35,984 bases of DNA from Bacteroidota bacterium. GTDB lineage: Bacteria > Bacteroidota > Bacteroidia > Flavobacteriales_D > Crocinitomicaceae. Below the pieces are notes generated by a model. That model was not told the origin of the DNA. It searched no databases and was given only the letters and a program-made list of their open reading frames with translations. The DNA lies in contig JAJRQK010000010.1 in the NCBI GenBank assembly GCA_024280295.1, positions 1 to 35,984 of the forward strand, written 5' to 3'. Of this stretch, positions 10,026 through 17,513 are shown one piece after another. The stretch's first letter is position 1, and each line of letters opens with the position of its first letter. Made by a program: the position numbers and the translations under genes.

Positions 10026-10463
10026 TGTCTAAAAAAGTGCTTATTGTACAGGTGTGTTAGACGCATTTATTGAAAAAAAAACAACCCTCTTGACTTGTCT
10101 ATTAGCGTTTCTGGTGGTGCCGTTGCTACTTCTTATTTTCTTTCATGTCAATCAAAGTCTTGTCTTGAAGCAATGTGTCTTCTTTTTGAAGATAAGGACT
10201 TTGTTCGATCTCGGCGGATCTTTAAGAATAGGCCCATAATGAACATTGACTTCTTCCGAGAAGTTACCCACAATCGGGTTCCGTTAGATTTTATTGCTGC
10301 AAATCAAGCACTAAATGGCAAACAAATAGATGTTCTTATTACTAATAAATCTACTGGAAAACCTCATTATTTTCAACCTATGTTGGAAAACTGGATAGAT
10401 ACTATTATTGCATCCTATTCGGTGCCAATGTTTACATTAAAAACATCTATTCCATCAATTTAA
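10026..10463 (+). pseudogene. Patatin-like phospholipase remnant (frameshifted, deleted, truncated)
   Basis: Three reading frames carry consecutive pieces of a patatin/YjjU-type hydrolase. MSKKVLIVQ (from the ATG at 10026) matches the first strand, but the frame stops at once. A second frame reads CTGVLDAFIEKK, where the family has the segment just after its GGGxRGxY oxyanion loop; that loop is gone. After an A9 run (10073-10081) a third frame continues NNPLDLSISVSGGAVATSY, the nucleophile-elbow region, then LITNSTGKPHYF-like residues and a SYSVPMF segment before stopping at 10461-10463. The elbow reads S-V-S-G-G instead of G-x-S-x-G, and the DGG aspartate block downstream is absent. Three independent lesions argue for a decayed gene. 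It fills most of the 504-base gap between the T9SS propeller gene and the response regulator. Confidence 0.8.
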
Positions 10464-10488
10464 ACCTTCAAGGGTTAGTAATTTCGAA

Positions 10489-11247
10489 TTATACCAATTT
10501 GATACGCTTATTGAGGTCGTCCCGGTAAGATCCTCCGATTGGAATACTTTTCTGAATATTCTCAAGTGTTAGGTTTGGATATTCTATTGTTGCTATTCGA
10601 CCGAGTTGAACAATGAATGAACGGTGAACGCGAACAAATTTTTCCTTCCCCATTTTAACATCAATGTCTTTCATAGTAGAGTGAATCGTGTAGCGTGTCT
10701 TCAAAGTATGAATCACAACATAGTCTTTTAGAGCCTCAATGTAATAGATATCTTCGTTTTTAAGTTTTACCAACTTACTATTTGATTTAACAAAAACGTA
10801 GCCTTGTTCGTTCGCATCTTTATTTTCCACCAAAGAGAATAATAAATCGCGCTGTTTTACTATCTCCTGCTCACGCCCATGCTTGTAAATAGCCATCTCT
10901 ATTGTGGTGTGTAGATCAATCTCCTTAAACGGCTTTAAAATATATCCATAAGGCTCTGTAACTTTTGCTTTAGAAAGCGTAGATTCATCCGCATAGGCAG
11001 TTAAGAAAATTACAGGAATTGCACATGTTTGTCTAATTTCAGCAGCAGCTTCAATCCCATTCATTTCCCCCTTAAGCATAATATCCATCAAAACAACATC
11101 AGGGTGTTCTGTTTTTGCAAGTTCGATTGCTTTCTCAGCAGTTGCAGAAGCCCCTACAATATTATACCCTAATTTCTTCAGGCTATGCTGAATATCTTTC
11201 GATACAATTGATTCATCTTCAACAACAAGGACATTAATTTTGGACAT
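10489..11247 (-). CDS. LytTR-family response regulator
   Basis: A 252-residue two-component regulator from MSKINVLVVEDES at 11247; an in-frame start eight codons upstream (11271) would overlap the kinase. The receiver domain (1-120) has the acidic pair E10-D11, phosphoacceptor D55 (VVLMDIML), the threonine in FLTAYAD and the lysine in ILKPF. The C-terminal LytTR DNA-binding domain (about 155-250) shows YIEALKDYVVIHT, ERF-type VRVHRSFIV and a final SYRDDLNKRI. It therefore binds DNA as an output. The kinase gene ends one base upstream of this start (stop at 11249-11251), so the two form a translationally coupled pair and are presumably cognate partners. Confidence 0.95.
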   Translation of the reverse strand: MSKINVLVVEDESIVSKDIQHSLKKLGYNIVGASATAEKAIELAKTEHPDVVLMDIMLKGEMNGIEAAAEIRQTCAIPVIFLTAYADESTLSKAKVTEPYGYILKPFKEIDLHTTIEMAIYKHGREQEIVKQRDLLFSLVENKDANEQGYVFVKSNSKLVKLKNEDIYYIEALKDYVVIHTLKTRYTIHSTMKDIDVKMGKEKFVRVHRSFIVQLGRIATIEYPNLTLENIQKSIPIGGSYRDDLNKRIKLV

Positions 11248-11248
11248 T

Positions 11249-14200
11249 CTAGGTAGATTTAATATTCTCAAATTTAATCAAATATTTCGTACCATTATCA
11301 CTCTCCACCGTGAGCTCTCCGTCAAGTTGTTCAACAAGGGTTACTACTAGTTGTAAACCAAGGGTGTCAGAATTAATTTCCTCAAATTTTGCCGGTAACC
11401 CTACTCCATCATCGCCAATAAACAAGTGGACGTATCCTTCTTTTTCTTTTAGTTCCATAGTAATCGTTCCTTTTTCTCCCGGTTTCCATGCATATTTAAG
11501 TGAATTAGTAATTAATTCGTTAACTAATAATCCACAAGGAATCGCTTGATCAAGAATTAAATCAATTGAATCAAGGTCAGACTGAAGAACAACTTGATCA
11601 TGAATTCTGTAAGTTGCAACTAGATTTGCTGTTAAATTTTGTAGATAATCAGCAAAATTAATGCTTGAGAAGTCCTCCGTTCGATAAAGATTCTCATGGA
11701 TAATTGCCATTGAACGAATTCTATTTCTACTTTCTTGAAGAATGCCAAGTGTTTTTTCATCTTTTACAAATGAGCTCTGTAGGTTTAAAATACTTGAAAT
11801 TACTTGAAGGTTATTTTTTACTCGATGGTGTATTTCTTTCAAAAGCACTTCTTTTTCTTTCAAGGATTCTACAATTTCCATATTGTATTTCCTTTTCTCA
11901 CTAACATCATGCGCTACAAGAGAAATTTCAGCTACTTTACCTCTTGTATCAAAAATTGGATTAACAAATACTTCTAACCAAACTTCAATGTTATTTCGTT
12001 CAACTTTAACCTCAAATTGATATGATTTCCCTATTGTTACTTGATAGAAAATAATTCTAAAAAACCTTAATCTAGGTGGTGTAAATACATTTTTAAAGAA
12101 ACTATCAAATGTTTCCCCCTCTTTAATGTTTACATTAAAAATCTTATAAAAATAGGATTCAAAGTGTGTATTAAATGATGAAATGCGTTGTTCGAGCGTG
12201 AGTGTTAGGAGGAAAGTATTTGATGAACTATCTAAAATCGCCTTTGTTCGTAAAAACTGTTCTTTAACTAAGCGTTCGGCATTAATCCGTTCCATAATTT
12301 CATCCGCAAGTTTCTTATTTGTTTCCTCTGCCAATTCAGCCCTTAACTTTTCTTTTGCTAAAGTGTTTTGAACTGAAATATCCTTGATAATTATCAAGGT
12401 AGCATCAATCTCTTCGTATTTTGTTGATACCATAGTAACATCCACAGGAATTTTTTCATTTGTTTCTCCTAATAACTCTAATTGAATATTTTGACGCAGA
12501 CTAGATTTAATTTGAAGCTCATACAAATTATTAAATTTTTGTTGATCTTTTACAGTAAATAGTTTAGTTAGATGAAAGTTCTTCCCCAGAATATTATCTA
12601 TCTCAGTATTCTTGTATAGAATAAGTAAATCTCGTACAATTAATATTCCTTCTGGATTGTTTTCAAGAATGTTTTCAAGATTCCTTCTATTTCCTTCTAT
12701 TTCTCTAATATTTCTATTTAAGTCTGTTCTATCATGTATTACACATTGATAAAAGAGTTTATCCTCTAAAATTATTTCAACCAGTGAAACTTCAACCTCT
12801 ACAACTGTATTATTTCCATCAAATAACCAATCAAATTTAGTGCTTCTAATATTCTGAAGTTTTTGATGATAGTTCTGATAGGTACGATAATTCTCTTTTG
12901 ATCGATCAACACTTAGTTCAAATAAAGGTATTCCTAGAAGTTCTTTCTCAGGTTTCCCAAATAATTGCACTGCCTTTCTATTCACTTCAATTATACAATC
13001 ACCATCCAAAAGAAGTATCGCATCATTTGATTCTGCATAAATCGATCTATATTTTTCCTCACTTTGTTTGAGTGCTTGTGCTGCTCGTTGAGTCGTTGTT
13101 AAGTCAATTACTGAGCCTTCTATAAAATCTGTTTTATTATCTAAATACCAACTGAAAATAACCGTTTTATGAGAACCATTTTCAAGTAAAAACTGAGTTT
13201 GATAATTTTGTAAGCTTTCATTTTCACCTAGAGATTCAATAATAAATTTCCACTCTTCTTCTTTATTCTTAGAGAAAAGATGGTCTCCAATTTTAAGGTT
13301 TTCTTCCAGCATTCGGAAAAAAGAATCATTTCCATTGATAATTTTTGAACTTTTATTAATAGTAAATACTCCCGCTTTATTCCGATAATAAAGATTTCTA
13401 TATTTCTTTTCTTTGAGTTCTAATTCTTCTCTTTTAGCAATAGAGTTAGTAACATCATTTATTCTTACCAACCAATAAAATCCATTCTTCAGAGATAGAA
13501 CTATTATATTCAATTCTATAAAATGCTTTTCATTGAATTTATGATAACTAATCGTTTTAACATACTTATCGCCTATTTTTAACTGCTTAATTTTTAATCG
13601 TTCAGTAGCACTTAAAAAACTAAAAAACCGATCTTGAATTGCCGTAAAGTCTGAATACTTCACATTTAATTCACGTGAGGCTTCATCATTAAAATCAATA
13701 ACATTAAGACCATCTTTTATAAGATCTAATAAAAGATAACCAGAACCAGGATTGTTCATTATCCGTTTTAAGTAATAGGAATAATCTTCCACTGCATTAA
13801 TCATACGCTGACGCGAATAAAGGACAACTGTAGAACTAAGTGCTAATACCAAAAACAATCCGAAAACCATGTCGATTGAGATTGATTCAGAATTAAACTC
13901 TTTGAATCCATAGATCATCAACACCAGTACAAAAACATTATACAAAACCGCTGGATACCAACGTTGCATAACTACAATTGTCACAGAATATAATGCATAA
14001 AAACAGAAAAACTCTTGTGTATCAAACTGATTACTCAAAAGACTTTCATAAGCAAAAAGTGTCATTCCGAATAAGTGTCCAATGAAAAAATAAATTAACT
14101 TATCATTGAAGTACTCTATCAACCAACATATTAATATATAAATGGGAAAAAAAACAGTGTATGAAATACCTAAATAAATATAAATTAAAGGAGCTTGAGT

Positions 14201-14356
14201 TTGATAAATAAAAAAACAATAAATAGGAGCAATTATAAAAGCTGCGATACTATGAATCACAACCAATCTACGAAAATTGTTTTCCTTTTGATAATAAGGT
14301 TTGAACTCTCCTTGATTATTTTTAAACAGTCGAAAAAGACTAAAATCTCCTTGCAT
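11249..14356 (-). CDS. Membrane sensor histidine kinase with about five PAS domains
   Basis: A 1035-residue kinase. About six membrane helices lie between residues 28 and 180, then roughly five PAS-like units: near 190-305, 320-430 (KYRNLYYRNKAGVFTI), 436-545 (KYRSIYAESNDAILLLDGD), 555-670 (LENILENNPEGILIVRD) and 700-815. The dimerisation/phosphoacceptor region is of the HisKA_2 type, EIHHRVKNNLQVISSILNLQ, with the likely acceptor His at 843. The ATPase domain shows the N box NELITNSLKYA, GDDGVGLP and TLGLQLV. HisKA_2 kinases often pair with LytTR or receiver-only regulators, as here. The N-terminal membrane block is not a family I can name. No signal identity can be read from the sequence. 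The 5' end faces the AT-rich gap shared with rpiB. Confidence 0.94.
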   Translation of the reverse strand: MQGDFSLFRLFKNNQGEFKPYYQKENNFRRLVVIHSIAAFIIAPIYCFFIYQTQAPLIYIYLGISYTVFFPIYILICWLIEYFNDKLIYFFIGHLFGMTLFAYESLLSNQFDTQEFFCFYALYSVTIVVMQRWYPAVLYNVFVLVLMIYGFKEFNSESISIDMVFGLFLVLALSSTVVLYSRQRMINAVEDYSYYLKRIMNNPGSGYLLLDLIKDGLNVIDFNDEASRELNVKYSDFTAIQDRFFSFLSATERLKIKQLKIGDKYVKTISYHKFNEKHFIELNIIVLSLKNGFYWLVRINDVTNSIAKREELELKEKKYRNLYYRNKAGVFTINKSSKIINGNDSFFRMLEENLKIGDHLFSKNKEEEWKFIIESLGENESLQNYQTQFLLENGSHKTVIFSWYLDNKTDFIEGSVIDLTTTQRAAQALKQSEEKYRSIYAESNDAILLLDGDCIIEVNRKAVQLFGKPEKELLGIPLFELSVDRSKENYRTYQNYHQKLQNIRSTKFDWLFDGNNTVVEVEVSLVEIILEDKLFYQCVIHDRTDLNRNIREIEGNRRNLENILENNPEGILIVRDLLILYKNTEIDNILGKNFHLTKLFTVKDQQKFNNLYELQIKSSLRQNIQLELLGETNEKIPVDVTMVSTKYEEIDATLIIIKDISVQNTLAKEKLRAELAEETNKKLADEIMERINAERLVKEQFLRTKAILDSSSNTFLLTLTLEQRISSFNTHFESYFYKIFNVNIKEGETFDSFFKNVFTPPRLRFFRIIFYQVTIGKSYQFEVKVERNNIEVWLEVFVNPIFDTRGKVAEISLVAHDVSEKRKYNMEIVESLKEKEVLLKEIHHRVKNNLQVISSILNLQSSFVKDEKTLGILQESRNRIRSMAIIHENLYRTEDFSSINFADYLQNLTANLVATYRIHDQVVLQSDLDSIDLILDQAIPCGLLVNELITNSLKYAWKPGEKGTITMELKEKEGYVHLFIGDDGVGLPAKFEEINSDTLGLQLVVTLVEQLDGELTVESDNGTKYLIKFENIKST

Positions 14357-14810
14357 TTATATTAACGAATAAACATATTAATCCAACTTAAAATACGAAC
14401 GCTATCTAAAAAAGTTCCTTTCTTTATTTTAATCAGCTTAAACCTCTGATTTACAATTAATTATTATATATCACTATTGAAGATAGCAACATAATCCAAA
14501 TATGCAAATGGGTCATAGTTCTTCTATAAACTAAGTAATTAATTATTTTATAATCTTATAAAGAAATTTATTATACTTTATTAAGACTGTTCATTTGTGT
14601 AGAAGAAATACACCATTTACTTGTTAGTTATAATATTAAGACTTTATATAGGTATATAAACATGTTATTCACATTCTTTTCCCCTATATAAGGGTAGTTA
14701 GTTACTTATTAACAACGTTGCGATATTGTTTAATGTTGATATATTAATGATTAGTTAGAGATGGTTTTTGTGTATTAATAGGGGATAAATAACTGAAAAC
14801 ATTACTAATG

Positions 14811-14870
14811 TTTTCTAGGATTAATCATTTCTATTTTAGTATGGCCGAATAATTTAATTATCCTAGAAAA
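14811..14870. repeat. 11-bp inverted repeat in the AT-rich gap
   Basis: TTTTCTAGGAT at 14811-14821 is the exact reverse complement of ATCCTAGAAAA at 14860-14870, with 38 bases between. The spacing is long for a terminator and there is no adjoining gene end; a protein-binding dyad is more likely. Confidence 0.6.
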
Positions 14871-14980
14871 AGATATTAATTATTATTAACCAGTATTAAC
14901 AATATTATTATCCTTTTCGTTAATAACTAAGTTTTAGAGTACCTACTTTTAGGCAGACAATTTATCCCTTTGTTTAAAAC

Positions 14981-15012
14981 TTGGTCGAATTGTGAATAAA
15001 GGACTAGTTTTG
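14981..15012 (+). promoter_or_regulatory. Candidate promoter of rpiB
   Basis: TAGTTTTG at 15005-15012 matches the Bacteroidota -7 consensus TAnnTTTG, with TTG at 14981-14983, 21 bases upstream, as a -33 element. The rpiB ATG is 18 bases downstream of the -7 element, giving a short leader. The minus-strand DnaA-box-like nonamer at 14991-14999 lies between the two elements. Confidence 0.5.
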
Positions 15013-15030
15013 TAAACCTAAAAGAAAACC

Positions 15031-15471
15031 ATGAAAAATCAACTTATTTCGATCGGTGCAGATCATGCAGGATTTGAATTAAAACAAGCAGTTATTGATC
15101 ACTTAACTACCAAAGGATTCGAATTGAAGGATTATGGGTGCTATTCCTCTGAAAGTATAGATTATCCAGATTTTGGTCACCCGGTTGCTGCTATGGTTGA
15201 AGAAAATGAAGGAATCATAGGGATATTAATTTGTGGTTCAGGTAATGGAATTAATATGACAGCAAATAAACATCAAGGAGTAAGGAGCGCGTTATGCTGG
15301 AAGAAAGAAATAGCAGAGTTAGCTCGACTTCATAATAACGCTAATATCATAGCATTACCTGCACGATTTATTTCAGAACGAGAAGCGATTGAAATAATAG
15401 ATGTGTTTTTAGCAACTAATTTTGAAGGAGGAAGACATGGCCGCAGAGTTGATAAAATTGCTTGTGTATAG
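15031..15471 (+). CDS. rpiB: Ribose-5-phosphate isomerase B
   Basis: A 146-residue RpiB/LacAB-type isomerase that interconverts ribose 5-phosphate and ribulose 5-phosphate in the pentose phosphate pathway. Visible signatures: GADHAGFELKQ at the N-terminus, catalytic C68 in ICGSGNGINM, KHQGVRSALC, and HNNANIIALPARFI. Length is normal for the family. Only six bases separate its stop from the 3' end of the convergent thioredoxin-like gene, with no room for a hairpin terminator. A short-leader promoter lies just upstream. Confidence 0.96.
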   Translation: MKNQLISIGADHAGFELKQAVIDHLTTKGFELKDYGCYSSESIDYPDFGHPVAAMVEENEGIIGILICGSGNGINMTANKHQGVRSALCWKKEIAELARLHNNANIIALPARFISEREAIEIIDVFLATNFEGGRHGRRVDKIACV

Positions 15472-15477
15472 GACTTC

Positions 15478-16713
15478 CTATTCGGCAAGTAATTTCTCAA
15501 TGAGTGAGTTTGTGTTTTCTACATACTCTTTGTAATATTTACCCGTTCCAGGACCGTTAAAACCTGTGTGAATTCGCATAACCTTTCCGTCTCTACCAAT
15601 GAAGATAGTGGTAGGGAATGAAATTATTTGATTTAGCATGTCAAAATGTTCTGAGGCGAGACCTTTTTTTGCAGAGCCACCTACAACGAATGTAAAACCT
15701 AACGATAATTTATCGGCGAGCCGCTTGATACTACTAGAGTGCACCTCAAATGAATCTCCAACCTCATAACCAATAGAGATTACCTCTAAACCACGATGGT
15801 GATAGTTATCGAATAAGTCTTTGTAATATTTGGTTTCATCTAAGCAATTTGGACACCAAGTTCCCATAATTTGAATAATGACAACCTTATTTTCTGTCGT
15901 TTGATTCGGAAAGGAATATGTATTTCCTTCGAGGTCTTTAAGGTTAAACTCAACCGTTTTATTATCAACGATGTATGTTAACTCATTTGGGTTAGTCAAT
16001 TCGAAGTTATCGTTTCGTTTTGCAACCCAAGAACTTGACCAATGAGACCCGCTAAAGAATTTTCCATCAAGAGAATCGTCATTGATTTTTGCTTTAAATA
16101 AAAATGCATGAGAACCGTCGAAACAAGATAAATAGAGACTATCATCTATAATATTTCCTTCAAGAAATCGATAATCCCCCGTTTCTGTTAAAAATGTTCC
16201 TGTGACAGAGTTAATTTTTTCGTCCTGGGTAAAGAGCCCAACTGCGGGGTAGGTGGAATTTGTATTTGGCTGAAAAGTTACCTCCCACCTTCCACCGACA
16301 TTTGTTACGGGTGTTTGCTTAGATGCAAATGAAAAACGTGAAGATTTTTTCTTTTTAGAGCTAAATGGTATTTTATAATCGCCCCCTTTATTATAGTTAA
16401 CCCAATAACCTTCGATTGATTTTCTTGAGTTTGCCGCGAAAACAAGTTGAGAATTGAAGAACGGAAATCGGACATATAAACTATCCCCACGTTGAATAGG
16501 ATCATTAAGCAGGATCATTTCTTCACCATTTTCTACACTAAAACGATAGTTAGACGCTCCTTTAGATATAACAAAGTTAAAGGGGAGTTTATTTGTAGTA
16601 TTTAATGCTAATTCTGCAATCCAATTTCCTTTTCGCAATTTAACATGTTGTATTTTTTGCGCGTCAGAAAGAAAAGAGACTAACAAAAAGGTTAGCGCAA
16701 TAATAAATTTCAT
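15478..16713 (-). CDS. Secreted TlpA/ResA-like thioredoxin-fold protein
   Basis: The start at 16713 gives a signal peptide (MKFIIALTFLLVSFLSDAQ) and 411 residues; the open frame begins 16 codons earlier with a charged segment that would spoil the signal. Residues about 20-240 form an unassigned beta-rich region of the kind found before thioredoxin domains in Bacteroidota. Residues about 255-405 are a thioredoxin fold with the redox pair C287/C290 in GTWCPNC, then SFPTTIFIGRDGKVMRIHTGF with the cis-proline. The likely role is thiol-disulfide exchange in the periplasm; no lipobox is visible. Partner proteins are not evident, as its neighbours are rpiB (convergent) and the divergent sigma factor. 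Confidence 0.88.
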   Translation of the reverse strand: MKFIIALTFLLVSFLSDAQKIQHVKLRKGNWIAELALNTTNKLPFNFVISKGASNYRFSVENGEEMILLNDPIQRGDSLYVRFPFFNSQLVFAANSRKSIEGYWVNYNKGGDYKIPFSSKKKKSSRFSFASKQTPVTNVGGRWEVTFQPNTNSTYPAVGLFTQDEKINSVTGTFLTETGDYRFLEGNIIDDSLYLSCFDGSHAFLFKAKINDDSLDGKFFSGSHWSSSWVAKRNDNFELTNPNELTYIVDNKTVEFNLKDLEGNTYSFPNQTTENKVVIIQIMGTWCPNCLDETKYYKDLFDNYHHRGLEVISIGYEVGDSFEVHSSSIKRLADKLSLGFTFVVGGSAKKGLASEHFDMLNQIISFPTTIFIGRDGKVMRIHTGFNGPGTGKYYKEYVENTNSLIEKLLAE

Positions 16714-16930
16714 TTCTTGTTTTTGGTTGAACGAAAATAAGCGTTTTGAATTAAAGCTCACTACGATTTACATCTTGATTCTTTTTAAAAGAGGAGTATT
16801 CTTGGAAATCTATACAATTTGTAGAGTGCTAAGGTGAAAGAATAATCCGAATAGTTATTTGTATTTTTCGATCAAATTCGATTTCTAAATGAAAACTGAC
16901 TGAAGCGGAAGCACATTATACAAGTGCAAT

Positions 16931-16958
16931 GCAACCTTTCTAATAAATAATGTGTCTA
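16931..16958 (+). promoter_or_regulatory. Candidate ECF-type promoter of the sigma factor gene
   Basis: GCAACC (16931-16936) and GTGTCTA (16952-16958) have the AAC / GTCTA look of ECF sigma promoters, with 17 bases between GCAACC and GTCTA, and the ATG follows at 16977. No TAnnTTTG element fits as well at this spot. This suggests that the sigma factor drives its own operon, which is common for ECF factors but is inferred here. Confidence 0.5.
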
Positions 16959-16976
16959 TTATAATAAGCGCGGGCA

Positions 16977-17513
16977 ATGAGTGAATTGGCTTTAGTAAAA
17001 TCTTGTATCAAAGGCGATCAACGTGCTCAGTGTAAGTTGTTTGAAATGTTTGCCCCAAAAATGATGGGCGTCTGTTTGCGTTACACTAAAGATGTAGCAC
17101 GTGCAGAAGATGTAATGCAAGAAGGATTTATTAAAGTCTTTACTAAACTAGATAAGTATTCTGGACAAGGATCATTAGAAGGTTGGGTTCGAAGAATTAT
17201 GGTGAATACAGCATTAGATCATTTGCGAAAAGAAAGTAAATTCAATGCGAATATTCCGATGGATGACGTAGACTACAAAGTTGAACTTGATGGACAGATC
17301 CTTTCATCATTAATGGAACAAGACTTATTAAAGTTGATAAGAGAAATGCCAGATGGTTATCGAACAGTTTTTAATATGTTCGCGATTGAAGGGTATTCAC
17401 ACAAGGAAATAGCCAAGGAATTGAATATTTCCGAAAACACATCTAAGTCGCAATACTCTAGGGCAAAAACATTTTTAAGAAGCAAATTAGAAGAATTAGA
17501 AATTGGAAGGTAA
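16977..17513 (+). CDS. ECF RNA polymerase sigma factor
   Basis: A 178-residue sigma-70 factor with only regions 2 and 4. Region 2 covers about 20-95 (RYTKDVARAEDVMQEGFIKVF, then GWVRRIMVNTALDHLRKE). Region 4 covers about 120-170 (MPDGYRTVFNMFAIEGYSHKEIAKELNISENTSKSQYSRAKTFL, helix-turn-helix). It redirects RNA polymerase to a small regulon in response to an extracytoplasmic signal. The downstream gene starts inside its last codons (11-base overlap), so the two are translationally coupled. The adjacent gene has the layout of a membrane-bound anti-sigma partner. A GCAACC/GTGTCTA promoter-like pair upstream suggests autoregulation. Confidence 0.95.
   Translation: MSELALVKSCIKGDQRAQCKLFEMFAPKMMGVCLRYTKDVARAEDVMQEGFIKVFTKLDKYSGQGSLEGWVRRIMVNTALDHLRKESKFNANIPMDDVDYKVELDGQILSSLMEQDLLKLIREMPDGYRTVFNMFAIEGYSHKEIAKELNISENTSKSQYSRAKTFLRSKLEELEIGR

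Larger units (their letters stand above)
14357..15030. other. AT-rich intergenic region, candidate chromosomal replication origin
   Basis: A 674-base gap without a plausible gene, between the divergent kinase and rpiB genes. It is strongly AT-rich with many TTAA/TTATTA stretches. It holds two exact TTATTCACA DnaA-box-like nonamers in opposite orientation (14665-14673 plus; 14991-14999 minus), a near match TTATTAACA (14706-14714), two TATTAAC motifs exactly 10 bases apart (14884, 14894), and an 11-bp inverted repeat (14811-14821 / 14860-14870). G/C bias judged by eye in scattered lines changes across it: plus-strand genes to the right are G-rich over C, those to the left nearly balanced. Two parS sites lie about 13.5 kb away. 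Origin function is inference; promoters for both flanking genes must also lie here. Confidence 0.4.

Noticed and set aside
10006-10031. TCAACC...GTCTA pair resembling the ECF promoter of the sigma gene
   Set aside because: Spacing is two bases shorter than at the sigma gene and the second element overlaps the start codon of the broken patatin gene, so it cannot serve it; probably chance.
10073-10081. A9 run as a site of programmed frameshifting in the patatin-like gene
   Set aside because: The oxyanion loop and the C-terminal catalytic region are also lost and the nucleophile motif is altered, so restoring the frame would not give an enzyme.
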